Source of the DNA: a bacterium
Lineage (GTDB): Bacteria; Armatimonadota; Fimbriimonadia; Fimbriimonadales; GBS-DC
Length of the DNA: 17,496 nucleotides
Direction of reading: 5' to 3'
NCBI GenBank assembly: GCA_029335935.2
Contig: JARJMV020000182.1
Span: 1-17,496, forward strand
Numbering within the stretch: the stretch's first letter is position 1; each line of letters opens with the position of its first letter. Positions 1 to 7,202 of the stretch are shown here, one piece after another. The position numbers and the translations under genes were made by a program. The notes beneath the pieces are model-generated. The model made no database searches. It was not told where the DNA came from and worked only from the letters and a program-made list of their open reading frames with translations.

Positions 1-13
1 ATTCCTGTCCGTG
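1..13. repeat. Partial palindrome cut by the window edge (CGGACA variant)
   Basis: The first 13 bases match the right part of the dyad CACGGACATTCCTGTCCGTG, seen complete at 17221-17240. The left arm lies outside the window. It is followed by a CTCGGCGTCC element (25-34) that also occurs at 17134-17143 next to the right-hand array, so both window ends carry members of one repeat family. Confidence 0.6.
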
Positions 14-50
14 CGCAGTGTAGTCTCGGCGTCCCCACCAACAAACAACT

Positions 51-221
51 CTTGGACAAGAATGTCCAAGCCACGGGGCGTCCCCACCGACAAACACCGC
101 TTGGACAAGAATGTCCAAGCCACAGGGCGTCCCCGCCGACAAACAACGCTTGGACAAGAATCTCCAAGCCACGGGGCGTCCCTGCCGACAAACAACGCTT
201 GGACAAGAATGTCCAAGCCAC
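51..221. repeat. Tandem array of four 49-bp palindrome-bearing units
   Basis: Four copies of the 20-bp dyad CTTGGACAAGAATGTCCAAG (8-bp arms, AGAA centre) start at 51, 100, 149 and 198, exactly 49 bp apart. The third has one arm mismatch (TCTCCAAG). The 29-bp linkers are nearly identical and contain a second small palindrome of the type GGGGCGTCCCC followed by a GCCGACAAACAA-like stretch. All three forward frames stay open through the array and give repetitive peptides, which I regard as spurious. The architecture resembles REP/BIME-type extragenic palindromes; the function is unknown. Confidence 0.88.
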
Positions 222-230
222 AGTTGCGCT

Positions 231-258
231 GGTGCGACGCCATTCTTGGCGGCGCACC
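231..258. repeat. Second hairpin type (dyad B), left copy
   Basis: GGTGCGAC-GCC and GGC-GGCGCACC arms surround an ATTCTT loop, with one mismatched position in the outer stem. A 21-bp core from GGTGCGAC to TTGGCG recurs with one mismatch at 17106-17126 beside the other array. The rest of 259-328 shows nothing I recognise. Confidence 0.6.
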
Positions 259-328
259 GCGCTTGCACGACTTTCGTACCCTCAAGAAACCTTACGGAGA
301 GGGGTCAGGAGACTCACCCACCCAGGCG

Positions 329-651
329 TCAGAACTGCACGCCGAGCTTGAGGCTGCCCGAATAGTTCGGGCGCGACTGGGGCTGGGCGTCCATGCGCGG
401 CAGCAACATCTGCGCCTCCAACGCGAGGTAGAAACTCGACTGCTGGCGCGTCAGTCCGAGCCGCACCGCCGTCTCACGCAGGAACGCATCGCGCGCCCAT
501 TCCGATTGCTGGTAGGTCAATCCCAACAGCGTGGCGGCGTCGATATGTTTGCGCACGCTGAAGGTGTAGCGTCGCTCGGTGAATAGTTGTCCGATTTGGC
601 TTTGCTCAGTATAGCCCGCCTCAAGGTTCCATGCGCCGTGTCGCCAGCGCA
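329..651 (-). pseudogene. Duplicated 3' end of the adjacent outer-membrane protein gene
   Basis: Read on the minus strand, this encodes 106 residues matching the C-terminus of the protein encoded at 1508-3199. I count 12 substitutions, no gaps and no internal stop, ending in the same VQF-stop (TGA here, TAG in the parent). The nucleotide block 333-651 aligns without indels to 1512-1830, in the same orientation. Homology stops abruptly at 651, where an unrelated antisense RHS fragment begins. An open frame continues upstream to 790 but would give a chimera without signal peptide, so I treat this as a truncated copy. It may still serve as a recombination partner for the parent gene. Confidence 0.85.
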
Positions 652-652
652 T

Positions 653-848
653 GAGATTGAGTACTGGTATGACCGGGTGGGCAACCGCGTGCAGCGGGTG
701 CGCACAGTGAACGGGCAGACACGCACGGATGTGTTGACCTATGACGATGCGAACCGCGTGGCGAGTGTGAACGGTGTGGCATGGCAACACGATGCGAACG
801 GGAATGTGACGACGCGGCTAATAGACGGCGTAAGCTGGGTGTTGACCT
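653..848 (+). pseudogene. Orphan RHS/YD-repeat fragment
   Basis: The forward frame encodes about 65 residues of YD-repeat character: YDRVGNRVQRV, then VLTYDDANRVASVNG, then HDANGNVTTR. These are the beta-hairpin repeats that build RHS/TcdB-like shells of secreted toxins and wall-associated proteins. Both ends are missing. The 5' side is joined directly to the duplicated outer-membrane gene fragment at 651/652, and the repeat pattern is lost around 848, with the frame ending at 886. There is no signal peptide, core-closing motif or toxin tip, so it is a remnant. The exact 3' limit is approximate. Confidence 0.75.
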
Positions 849-1026
849 GTTGCAGCGCGGCGACATCAAGCAGTAGGCGACGCTGATGAAGTACATCATT
901 TTACTATGGCAGTTTGCGCTTTCGGTGAACTTGTGAGGAGGCATCCGTTTGCATCTCCACCAATGAAGGTGAATATTCGCTATGCGACAAGTTTGCACAC
1001 GAATTGGCTTGGTGAAGTTTCTATCT
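849..1026. other. AT-richer junction DNA without a convincing gene
   Basis: This stretch lies between the RHS remnant and the end of hicB and is visibly less GC-rich than its surroundings. It holds short open stretches only: a 16-codon hydrophobic frame at 886-936, and a 46-codon frame at 906-1046 that would overlap the hicB 3' end on the other strand. A good Shine-Dalgarno-like AGGAGG sits near 937, but the next ATG (965) is too far away. Composition and position suggest DNA acquired together with hicAB. Confidence 0.5.
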
Positions 1027-1245
1027 CTAACGCGCCTGATAAATGACAGGACGGTAGCGCGGCGCAGGTATAGGCTTGCCAGCATCGCGTGCGGCAGCCA
1101 ACCAGGCTTGCTTGGCAATCTGCACCTCTTGGAGCGCCTCTTCGGGCGTTTCGCCGAACGCGGAACACCCCGGCAAATCTGGAATATCCGCGATATATCC
1201 CTCGTCTTCTTCGCTGTAAAAGATGTTGATGTGGTAATCCTTCAT
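1027..1245 (-). CDS. hicB: HicB-family antitoxin
   Basis: This 72-residue protein carries the HicB partial RNase H-like fold signature: an N-terminal beta strand (YHINIFYSEEDEGYIADIP), the DLPGCSAFGETPEEAL motif and a following helix. It is the minimal form without an obvious C-terminal DNA-binding domain. HicB proteins neutralise the HicA mRNA interferase by direct binding and often autoregulate the operon. The start ATG overlaps the hicA stop by four bases (ATGA), so translation is probably coupled, in the usual hicA-hicB order. The gene is AT-richer than its neighbours, consistent with horizontal acquisition. Confidence 0.88.
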   Translation of the reverse strand: MKDYHINIFYSEEDEGYIADIPDLPGCSAFGETPEEALQEVQIAKQAWLAAARDAGKPIPAPRYRPVIYQAR

Positions 1246-1499
1246 TTGTTCTCAGCCTCCAACGATAAATTATACTCTTCCACGACCTTGAGAAACTGCT
1301 TGATTTGGTAGGGCTTTGCCTGTCCGCCTACATTTTGCAGATTCAACACAACAGGTAACTCTGGATGCACGAGGATATGATGACTGCCACTCACGCGGTC
1401 GAGGTAGAATCCATACGCTTCTGCCAGTCTCAGCATATCCTCGAAGCGTATATTTTTAGAACCCGCGAGTATGCGCTGTAGCACTTTGTGAGGTTTCAT
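1242..1499 (-). CDS. hicA: HicA-family toxin (putative mRNA interferase)
   Basis: This 85-residue protein resembles the HicA double-stranded RNA-binding-like toxin fold. An N-terminal helix region (MKPHKVLQRIL) and LAEAYGFYLDRVSGSHHILVH lead into the C-terminal helix (QIKQFLKVVEEYN). His40 of the GSHH motif is the likely catalytic histidine. HicA toxins cleave mRNA and arrest growth until HicB binds. I chose the ATG at 1499 because the longer open frame upstream runs antiparallel-shifted through the outer-membrane gene. The start is only 8 nt after that gene's stop, no Shine-Dalgarno is visible, and there is no room for a separate promoter outside the preceding coding sequence. Confidence 0.87.
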   Translation of the reverse strand: MKPHKVLQRILAGSKNIRFEDMLRLAEAYGFYLDRVSGSHHILVHPELPVVLNLQNVGGQAKPYQIKQFLKVVEEYNLSLEAENK

Positions 1500-1507
1500 A
1501 ACATGGT

Positions 1508-3199
1508 CTAAAACTGCACGCCGAGCTTGAGGCTGCCCGAGTAGTTCGGGCGCGACTGGGGCTGGGCGTCGTTGCGGGGCAGTAGCATTTGCATCTCCGC
1601 CGAGAGGTAGAAGCCCGATAGCTGGCGCGTAAGTCCCAGTCGAAGGGCGGCTTCGCGCAGGAACGCATCGCGCTCCCATTCCGATTGCTGGTAGGTCAAT
1701 CCCAACAGCGTGGCGGCGTCGAGCTGCTTGCGCACGCTGAAGGTGTAGCGTCGCTCGGTGAATAGTTGTCCGATTTGGTTTTGCTCGGTGTAGCCCGCCT
1801 CAAGGTTCCATGCGCCGTGTCGCCAGCGCAGTTGATACTGCTCGGTCTGCACGGGTTGCGGCGCGCCTTGATTCAGCGGATGCTGGGCGACCTGACCGCT
1901 CAGCGCCAGCCCCGCGCTCACGCGCCAATCCCAATGGATCTGCTGACTGCGCAGGTTCAGCCCGCGTAGCCCCTCATACATGCGCTCACGCAGCGTCAGT
2001 TGCAAGCCGTCGATGGGGTTCGCTTGAACCTGATAGCCGCGCATTTGCCCTGCATTCTCGATAGCTTCGTACTCGCCAGAGACGCGCAGGCGCGGGTCGA
2101 GCTGCGCTTGCAGTTGCGCTTGCGCCGCGCGTTGTTGGGAGTCCTCGCGCCAACGCTGGTCTAACCCCACCGCACCCTGCACGGTCGGCGTGCCGAAGCG
2201 CATTGCGACGCCGCTCTCCTCCGTGCGCCCCGCGTGCGAGTCGTCGACCGTGCGGTGGCGCAGCTCCATGCCCTGTCCAAGCTGCGTGCGCACCTGGGTC
2301 TGTTGCACCATACGCTCCCCTTGAGTGGTGGAATCCTGTTCCAGCTGGAGTCGCACCGCATCAGTAGGTTGCAGTTGCACCCGCGCGCGATCCACGACCT
2401 GCGTCGGTTGGTTGCCCAGCGCGGCAATCTGTCGCTCTAAGCTGAGCTGGATCTGCTGGAGTTGATAGTCCAACCCTGCGTGCCAGCGTTGTTGGGCGGA
2501 CTGATTGGGCAGCAGCGGTTCTTGAAGGCTCCATTGGAGGCGCGTGCGCAGGTGGGCGTCGGGCTGATAGAGCAGGTTCGCCTCGGCGGTTTGCTGTCCG
2601 CTGGCGAGACCGTAGGGGTTCGCATCGCCGAAGTCGCTGTCCACACGGCTAAATCGGAACCCGCCTTGCCAGCCTGTGTCGGTGCGCCACTGCGAGCGGA
2701 TTTGTAGCAGGCTGGGCGCGTCGTCGCCTTGCGGATTGCGGAACAGGTAGACCGCCTCGCCCTCGCGTGATGGCTCTTGCCAGCTCGCGCGCAGTCCCAA
2801 ATCGGTCGTGGGGCGGTTCGGGTCGCCGAGGATGCGTCCGCGCAAGCTTAGCGCTGCAGGTCCGCGACGCGCCAGCTCGGTCTCCAACGCGATATCGGCG
2901 TTCGTATTGCGCTGCGAGACGCCCGACTGGATCCGATAGCTCACGCGCGCGCTCTGGGTGGGCGTGAGTGCGTGGACGAAGCGGATTTGACCCGCCGCGT
3001 AGTCGATTGTGTAGTCCGCGTCGCGGCTAAGCCAGCGCGTATCCACCAACACAATCTCGGAACGCTCCACGACGCGGTTCCAGCTCAGCGTGTAGGGACC
3101 CGCCACGCCGCGCCCGACAATCACCTCCGAGACCAGCTCCTGCGCCGCTGCGCTCCCCAACAGATATGCCATCCATAGCGTCCACAGTGCGCGTTTCAT
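1508..3199 (-). CDS. Outer-membrane beta-barrel-like protein (exported, unknown function)
   Basis: This 563-residue protein has a clear signal peptide (residues 1-20, ending AAAQ). An N-terminal domain of about 70 residues has a TLSWN...ADYTIDYAAGQIRF pattern, a beta-sandwich-like module seen near the start of other outer-membrane proteins. The remaining ~450 residues alternate polar and hydrophobic positions, are rich in Gln, Arg and aromatic residues, and end in Phe. This matches the beta-signal expected of barrels inserted by the Bam machinery. I recognise no named family or TonB box. The 3' 319 bp are duplicated at 333-651. Eight nucleotides downstream begins hicA. The promoter is probably the AT-rich stretch just before the ATG, divergent from the protease gene. 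Confidence 0.75.
   Translation of the reverse strand: MKRALWTLWMAYLLGSAAAQELVSEVIVGRGVAGPYTLSWNRVVERSEIVLVDTRWLSRDADYTIDYAAGQIRFVHALTPTQSARVSYRIQSGVSQRNTNADIALETELARRGPAALSLRGRILGDPNRPTTDLGLRASWQEPSREGEAVYLFRNPQGDDAPSLLQIRSQWRTDTGWQGGFRFSRVDSDFGDANPYGLASGQQTAEANLLYQPDAHLRTRLQWSLQEPLLPNQSAQQRWHAGLDYQLQQIQLSLERQIAALGNQPTQVVDRARVQLQPTDAVRLQLEQDSTTQGERMVQQTQVRTQLGQGMELRHRTVDDSHAGRTEESGVAMRFGTPTVQGAVGLDQRWREDSQQRAAQAQLQAQLDPRLRVSGEYEAIENAGQMRGYQVQANPIDGLQLTLRERMYEGLRGLNLRSQQIHWDWRVSAGLALSGQVAQHPLNQGAPQPVQTEQYQLRWRHGAWNLEAGYTEQNQIGQLFTERRYTFSVRKQLDAATLLGLTYQQSEWERDAFLREAALRLGLTRQLSGFYLSAEMQMLLPRNDAQPQSRPNYSGSLKLGVQF
1512..1830 (-). repeat. Direct repeat (parent copy) of the 3' cassette
   Basis: This block aligns without gaps to 333-651 in the same orientation and covers the last 106 codons of the outer-membrane gene plus its stop. 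The two copies enclose about 860 bp holding hicAB and the RHS remnant. Recombination between them would remove that segment and leave an intact gene with an alternative 3' end. Confidence 0.85.
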
Positions 3200-3307
3200 C
3201 CTATATATAAGGATACCCTATAGTAGGCGCGCTCTGATTGCGGGAACAATTCTCTAAAAGAAGCGGGCAGGAATCCCCCTGCGCACGCCGAACTGCTCAT
3301 AGCCGAG
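3200..3307. promoter_or_regulatory. Divergent promoter region
   Basis: This 108-bp gap separates the divergently transcribed outer-membrane gene (minus) and tricorn-like protease (plus). On the minus strand GGGTATCCT followed by TTATATATAGG precedes the ATG and offers -10-like sequences (TATCCT or TATATA) within about 10 nt of the start. No strong Shine-Dalgarno is visible for either gene. An imperfect GCAGG...CCTGC dyad occurs around 3268-3283. Promoter assignment is by position and AT content only. Confidence 0.45.
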
Positions 3308-6300
3308 ATGCGTATCTTCGCGTTCGTTCTGGCGAGTCTGCTTTGCGTGGGAAGTTTTGCCCAGTCGGAGATTCGGTTCGCGCGGTTCCCTGCGCCGTCG
3401 CCTGATGGCGCTCAAATCGCCTTCTCGTGGCAAGGCGATATCTGGATTGCCCCGATCACTGGCGGCATCGCGCAACGCCTCACTGTCCACCCTGCCTACG
3501 ACTTCGCCCCCATCTGGTCGCCCGACGGCAAGAAAATCGCCTTCACCTCCGATAGGCACGGCAACGACGATGTGTTCGTGTTGCACTTGGACACAGGCGC
3601 GGTGCAACGCCTGACCTACTTTTCGGGGCGCGACCGCGCGTGGGGCTGGACGCCCGATAGCCAAGCGGTGCTGCTGGAGTCGCGTCGCGACGCCGAGCCG
3701 TATGGCGCGGATTTTGCCGCCTATGTCGCGCCCCTCAGCGGCGGCACGCCCTACCGCCTGCACAAAGCGAGCGGTTCGCCCTTCGCCCTTTCCCCCGACG
3801 GCAAACGCCTCGCCTTCGTCCGACGCGACAGCGCATGGTGGCGCAAAGGCTACAAGGGCAGCGCGCAAGGCGACCTGTGGCTTGTCGACCTCGCCACGCG
3901 CCGCTACACCCGAATCACCCAAACCGACACCCCCGACACCTTCCCGATGTGGGGCGCGGACGGACGCACCCTCTACTTCGTCTCCGAGCGCGACGGCACA
4001 GCCAACCTCTACGCGATGGACACCCAAACCAAGCGCATCCGCCCGCTCACCCGCTTCCAAAACGATGGCATCCGCTTCCCCCAAATCAGCGCGAACGGCA
4101 AGGTAATCACCTTCGAGCAAGGGATGGATACCTATCGGCTGGATACCGCCACGGGCGCACTGCGCGTCATCCCGCTGCAGGTTCCTGCGCACGACCGCCG
4201 CGCGCCCGATACCGTGCGCCGTACCTTCAGCGCGAATGTGGAAGACTACGCCCTCGCCCCCGACGCGAAAGAGTTCGTGTATGTCGTGCGCGGCGAGCTG
4301 TTCGCGGCGCGCTTCCCCGACGGCGGTCCCTCACGCAACCTGACCGAGACCATCGAACCCGAAAGCAACCCCCAACTCGCGCCCGACGGCAAAACGGTCT
4401 ACTTCGAGGCGGAGCGCAACGGCAGCACCCACATCTTCACTCTCACCTCCAACGACCCCGACGAACCGCGCCTGCGCCGCGCACGCTCGCACAAAATCGA
4501 ACCGCTAACTCACCGTCCTGAGGGCGAAAGCAAACCGCGCCTCGCGCCCGACGGCAAGTGGCTCGCCTTCCAACGCGGACAGGGCGACCTCGTGGTGATG
4601 CACCTCGAAACGAAACGGGAATTCACGCTCACTCGCTCGTGGAACTTGGGCAACATCGCCTGGTCGCCCGACAGCCGCTGGATTGCCTTCGACCGCTACG
4701 ACGAGAACTACAACAGCGATGTGTTCCTCGTGCGTGTGCCCGATTGGAACCCCCCTCAACCCCCGTCGGACACGCACGAATCGCACCCCGCTCCGACCCA
4801 AGCCGCGAGTGTGTCGGCGGAGCCAACTTTCGAGGTCTATAACCTGTCGCGTCATCCGCGCAATGACTTCGCGCCCAGTTGGTCGGCGGATGGGCGTGCG
4901 CTCGTGTTCCTCTCCGAGCGCGAGACCGATGTGCTCAACATTTGTCATGTGTGGCTGCGGCGCGCGGACTTTGAGCGCACCCGCGCCGACCGCGAAGACG
5001 AGGAAGACGACAAGTACGACGCGCCCAAAAAATCGGAAGCGAAAGACCCCGTGCGCGTGGAAATCGACTTGGAAGACCTCCACCAGCGCGTGCGCCTGGT
5101 GACGCGCTACGCGACAGGCGTGCAGGAGGCTATCGTCGCGCCCGACGGCGAGCAGATCGCCTTCCGCAGCGCATATCAAGGACAAGCCGACCTGTACCTC
5201 ATTAAGTGGGACGGCAGCGACGAGCGACGCCTCACCTCAGGCGGCGTGTCGCCCGCACAACTGCAGTTCAGCAAAGATGGCAAGACAATCTATTTTCTCA
5301 GTCGGGGCAGGCTCCAGCGCATCGCGACCTCAGGCGGCAGCCCCCAGACCACACGCACCGACGCCGAAATCACCATCGACCTTGCGAAAGAGCGTGAGTA
5401 CCTCTACGACGCCGCGTGGCGCACGCTGAACGAGACCTTCTACGACCCGAACTTTCACGGTGTGGACTGGGCGGCGATGCGCACGAAGTACCGCCCGTTC
5501 CTGCCCTATGCCCAGAGCGACCGCGACTTCACGGCGGTGGTGCTGATGATGCTGGGCGAGCTGCGTGCATCGCACCTGAGCTTCTCGCTGGCGCGTTCGG
5601 AGAGCGTGGACGCGCCGTCGAACACGGGGATGCTGGGCGCGGTGTTCAGCGACGCACGCGATGGTGAAGGCTTACGAATCGAGCGCGTGCTGCCCAACAC
5701 GCCCGCCGCACGCAAGGAGGTGAACCTGCAACCGGGCGAGCGCATCCTCGCCATCGACGGCAAGCCGATTACCCCCACAACGAATGTCTATCAGCTGCTG
5801 GACAACACGGTGGGCAAGCGGATTGAGGTGCGCGTGCGCAGCACGGACGGCGCGGAGCGGACGGTGTTCCTGCGTCCTATCTCCATCGCCGAGTTCAACA
5901 ACGCGCTCTATCGCGACTGGGTGGAGCGCAATCGGCAGTGGGTGGAGGCGCGCACGGGCGGGCGCGTGGGCTATGTGCATATCCAAGCGATGGGCGAGGC
6001 GAGCCTGCGCGAGTTCGAGCGCGACCTGTACGCGGTGGCGTATGGCAAAGAGGCGTTGATTATCGATGTCCGTTTCAACGGGGGCGGGCGCACGGCAGAT
6101 TACCTGCTGGCGATGCTCCATCCCCCGCGCCACGCCTACACCGTGGGGCGCAACGGCGAGCGGGGCTATCCGCAAGACCGCCTGCCCGTAATCGGCTGGC
6201 ATCAGCCGATTGTGGTGCTGTGCAACGAGCGCAGTTTCAGCAACGCCGAGATTTTCGCGCACGCGATTAAGACGCTCAAGCGGGGCGCGCTGGTGGGCAT

Positions 6301-6523
6301 GCCAACAGCAGGCGGCGTGATTAGCACAGGACAGCGGCGCCTGATGGACGGCAGCACGGTCTCCACGCCCGGACGCGGCTGGTTCACCATCGACAAGGGC
6401 GTGAACTTGGAGGGCAACGGCGCCGCGCCCGACTATCTGGTGGACTTCACCCCAGACGACGAGGCGTCCGAGCGCGACCCCCAACTGGAGAAAGCAGTGG
6501 AGGTGATAACCAAGCGTCGGTAG
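3308..6523 (+). CDS. Secreted tricorn-like serine protease (S41 family)
   Basis: This 1071-residue protein matches tricorn proteases in length and domain order. A signal peptide (1-19, ending SFAQ) is followed by two TolB/PD40-type beta-propeller regions (about 25-300 and 300-660) with many SPDGK.IAF repeats. An acidic linker (about 559-590) interrupts the second propeller. A PDZ domain follows (about 770-850), then the C-terminal S41 catalytic core. Residues corresponding to the known tricorn tetrad are present: Ser755-His756 in RASHLSF, nucleophile Ser978 in ERSFSNAE and Glu1035 in NLEGNG. Tricorn enzymes trim oligopeptides; the propellers gate access to the active site. The export signal places this one outside the cytoplasm, probably in the periplasm. 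It seems monocistronic. Confidence 0.92.
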   Translation: MRIFAFVLASLLCVGSFAQSEIRFARFPAPSPDGAQIAFSWQGDIWIAPITGGIAQRLTVHPAYDFAPIWSPDGKKIAFTSDRHGNDDVFVLHLDTGAVQRLTYFSGRDRAWGWTPDSQAVLLESRRDAEPYGADFAAYVAPLSGGTPYRLHKASGSPFALSPDGKRLAFVRRDSAWWRKGYKGSAQGDLWLVDLATRRYTRITQTDTPDTFPMWGADGRTLYFVSERDGTANLYAMDTQTKRIRPLTRFQNDGIRFPQISANGKVITFEQGMDTYRLDTATGALRVIPLQVPAHDRRAPDTVRRTFSANVEDYALAPDAKEFVYVVRGELFAARFPDGGPSRNLTETIEPESNPQLAPDGKTVYFEAERNGSTHIFTLTSNDPDEPRLRRARSHKIEPLTHRPEGESKPRLAPDGKWLAFQRGQGDLVVMHLETKREFTLTRSWNLGNIAWSPDSRWIAFDRYDENYNSDVFLVRVPDWNPPQPPSDTHESHPAPTQAASVSAEPTFEVYNLSRHPRNDFAPSWSADGRALVFLSERETDVLNICHVWLRRADFERTRADREDEEDDKYDAPKKSEAKDPVRVEIDLEDLHQRVRLVTRYATGVQEAIVAPDGEQIAFRSAYQGQADLYLIKWDGSDERRLTSGGVSPAQLQFSKDGKTIYFLSRGRLQRIATSGGSPQTTRTDAEITIDLAKEREYLYDAAWRTLNETFYDPNFHGVDWAAMRTKYRPFLPYAQSDRDFTAVVLMMLGELRASHLSFSLARSESVDAPSNTGMLGAVFSDARDGEGLRIERVLPNTPAARKEVNLQPGERILAIDGKPITPTTNVYQLLDNTVGKRIEVRVRSTDGAERTVFLRPISIAEFNNALYRDWVERNRQWVEARTGGRVGYVHIQAMGEASLREFERDLYAVAYGKEALIIDVRFNGGGRTADYLLAMLHPPRHAYTVGRNGERGYPQDRLPVIGWHQPIVVLCNERSFSNAEIFAHAIKTLKRGALVGMPTAGGVISTGQRRLMDGSTVSTPGRGWFTIDKGVNLEGNGAAPDYLVDFTPDDEASERDPQLEKAVEVITKRR

Positions 6524-6531
6524 CAGAGGTA

Positions 6532-6540
6532 TGGTACAAT
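6532..6540 (+). promoter_or_regulatory. Extended -10 promoter element
   Basis: TGGTACAAT, a TGn-extended -10 box, lies just after the protease stop and about 30 nt before the ATG at 6570. The predicted start of transcription near 6547 would leave a short leader carrying GGAGG (6557-6561), 8 nt before the start codon. The same GGTACAAT string occurs before nadC and before the small membrane-protein gene. No clear -35 is visible. Confidence 0.5.
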
Positions 6541-6569
6541 CGACGGCGATAATTGTGGAGGCGAAAACC

Positions 6570-7202
6570 ATGTCTAACTTGGAGTTCCGACAGATTCAAC
6601 TGAACTTGAACGCGGCGGTGGGACCGTTGAACGATGTGCGGCGGATGCGCATTATGGACGCCGTTGGCGAGGGGTTCAACCCCCAGCCTGTGCCGATAGC
6701 TGGTGCGATCGCGCTGGTGAACCCCCTCTCGCGCGAGGCGCTATTTCTCAACGAGAATCAGCTGCAATACACTTGCGACGGTATGCCTGCGCAGTTCTCG
6801 CCCTCGCGGGTGGAGAGCTTGCTTGCGGCTGTGCGCGACACCCTACTGCTGGAAGACCGCTTCCCGATGGTTTTGCAGGTCATCGCCCACATCGACGCCA
6901 ACGGCTCTGCCTTTGAGCGCACGGTGGAGGCGTTCACGCCCATCCCGCCCACGACGCTACGCGGCTACTTTCCCGGACTGCGCGGGCTGGGGCTGCGCAT
7001 CACCTTTGAAGAGACGCCCTATATCTGCGACCTGCGCATCGAGCCGCTGTTCAGCGACCCTGCATTCTTCTTTGTGCAGTTCAACGCTGGTTCGCAGCAG
7101 ACGGCGCAGTCCCTCGCGGCCATATTGGACGATACGACCCACTGGCTGAACCGTCTGCAGGGTGAGATGAACGATGTTATTCAAGAGATTCTGGGCGCGT
7201 GA
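6570..7202 (+). CDS. Hypothetical protein, upstream partner of the PP2C phosphatase
   Basis: I do not recognise this 210-residue protein. It has no signal peptide or membrane segment and looks like a soluble alpha/beta protein. The first half contains a hydrophobic stretch (IAGAIALVNPLSREALFLNEN). The middle has predicted strands (FPMVLQVIAHIDANG and LGLRITFEETPYICDLRIEPL). The end is an amphipathic helix (ILDDTTHWLNRLQGEMNDVIQEIL). I prefer the ATG at 6570 over the in-frame ATG at 6531, because GGAGG (6557-6561) is ideally spaced and 6531 lies inside the promoter-like element. The last 29 bases overlap the phosphatase gene, implying translational coupling and a linked role. Confidence 0.75.
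   Translation: MSNLEFRQIQLNLNAAVGPLNDVRRMRIMDAVGEGFNPQPVPIAGAIALVNPLSREALFLNENQLQYTCDGMPAQFSPSRVESLLAAVRDTLLLEDRFPMVLQVIAHIDANGSAFERTVEAFTPIPPTTLRGYFPGLRGLGLRITFEETPYICDLRIEPLFSDPAFFFVQFNAGSQQTAQSLAAILDDTTHWLNRLQGEMNDVIQEILGA

Noticed and set aside
51..221. CRISPR-like array
   Set aside because: The sequences between palindromes are almost identical, not unique spacers, and no cas gene is in the window.
11..586. Long plus-strand frame with repetitive peptides (WTRMSKP, DKNVQATG)
   Set aside because: It is produced by a 49-bp tandem repeat shifting through all three frames and then runs antisense through the duplicated gene end; no start signal or recognisable domain.
906..1046. 46-codon frame beginning MAVCAFGELV
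   Set aside because: No ribosome site, unknown sequence, and it overlaps the hicB end on the opposite strand; too weak to call.
3254..4192. 312-residue minus-strand frame
   Set aside because: Antisense shadow of the tricorn-like protease caused by high GC at third positions; Ala/Arg/Gly/Val-rich with no domain.
5672..6571. 299-residue minus-strand frame
   Set aside because: Antisense shadow of the protease catalytic domain, whose motifs are convincing on the plus strand.
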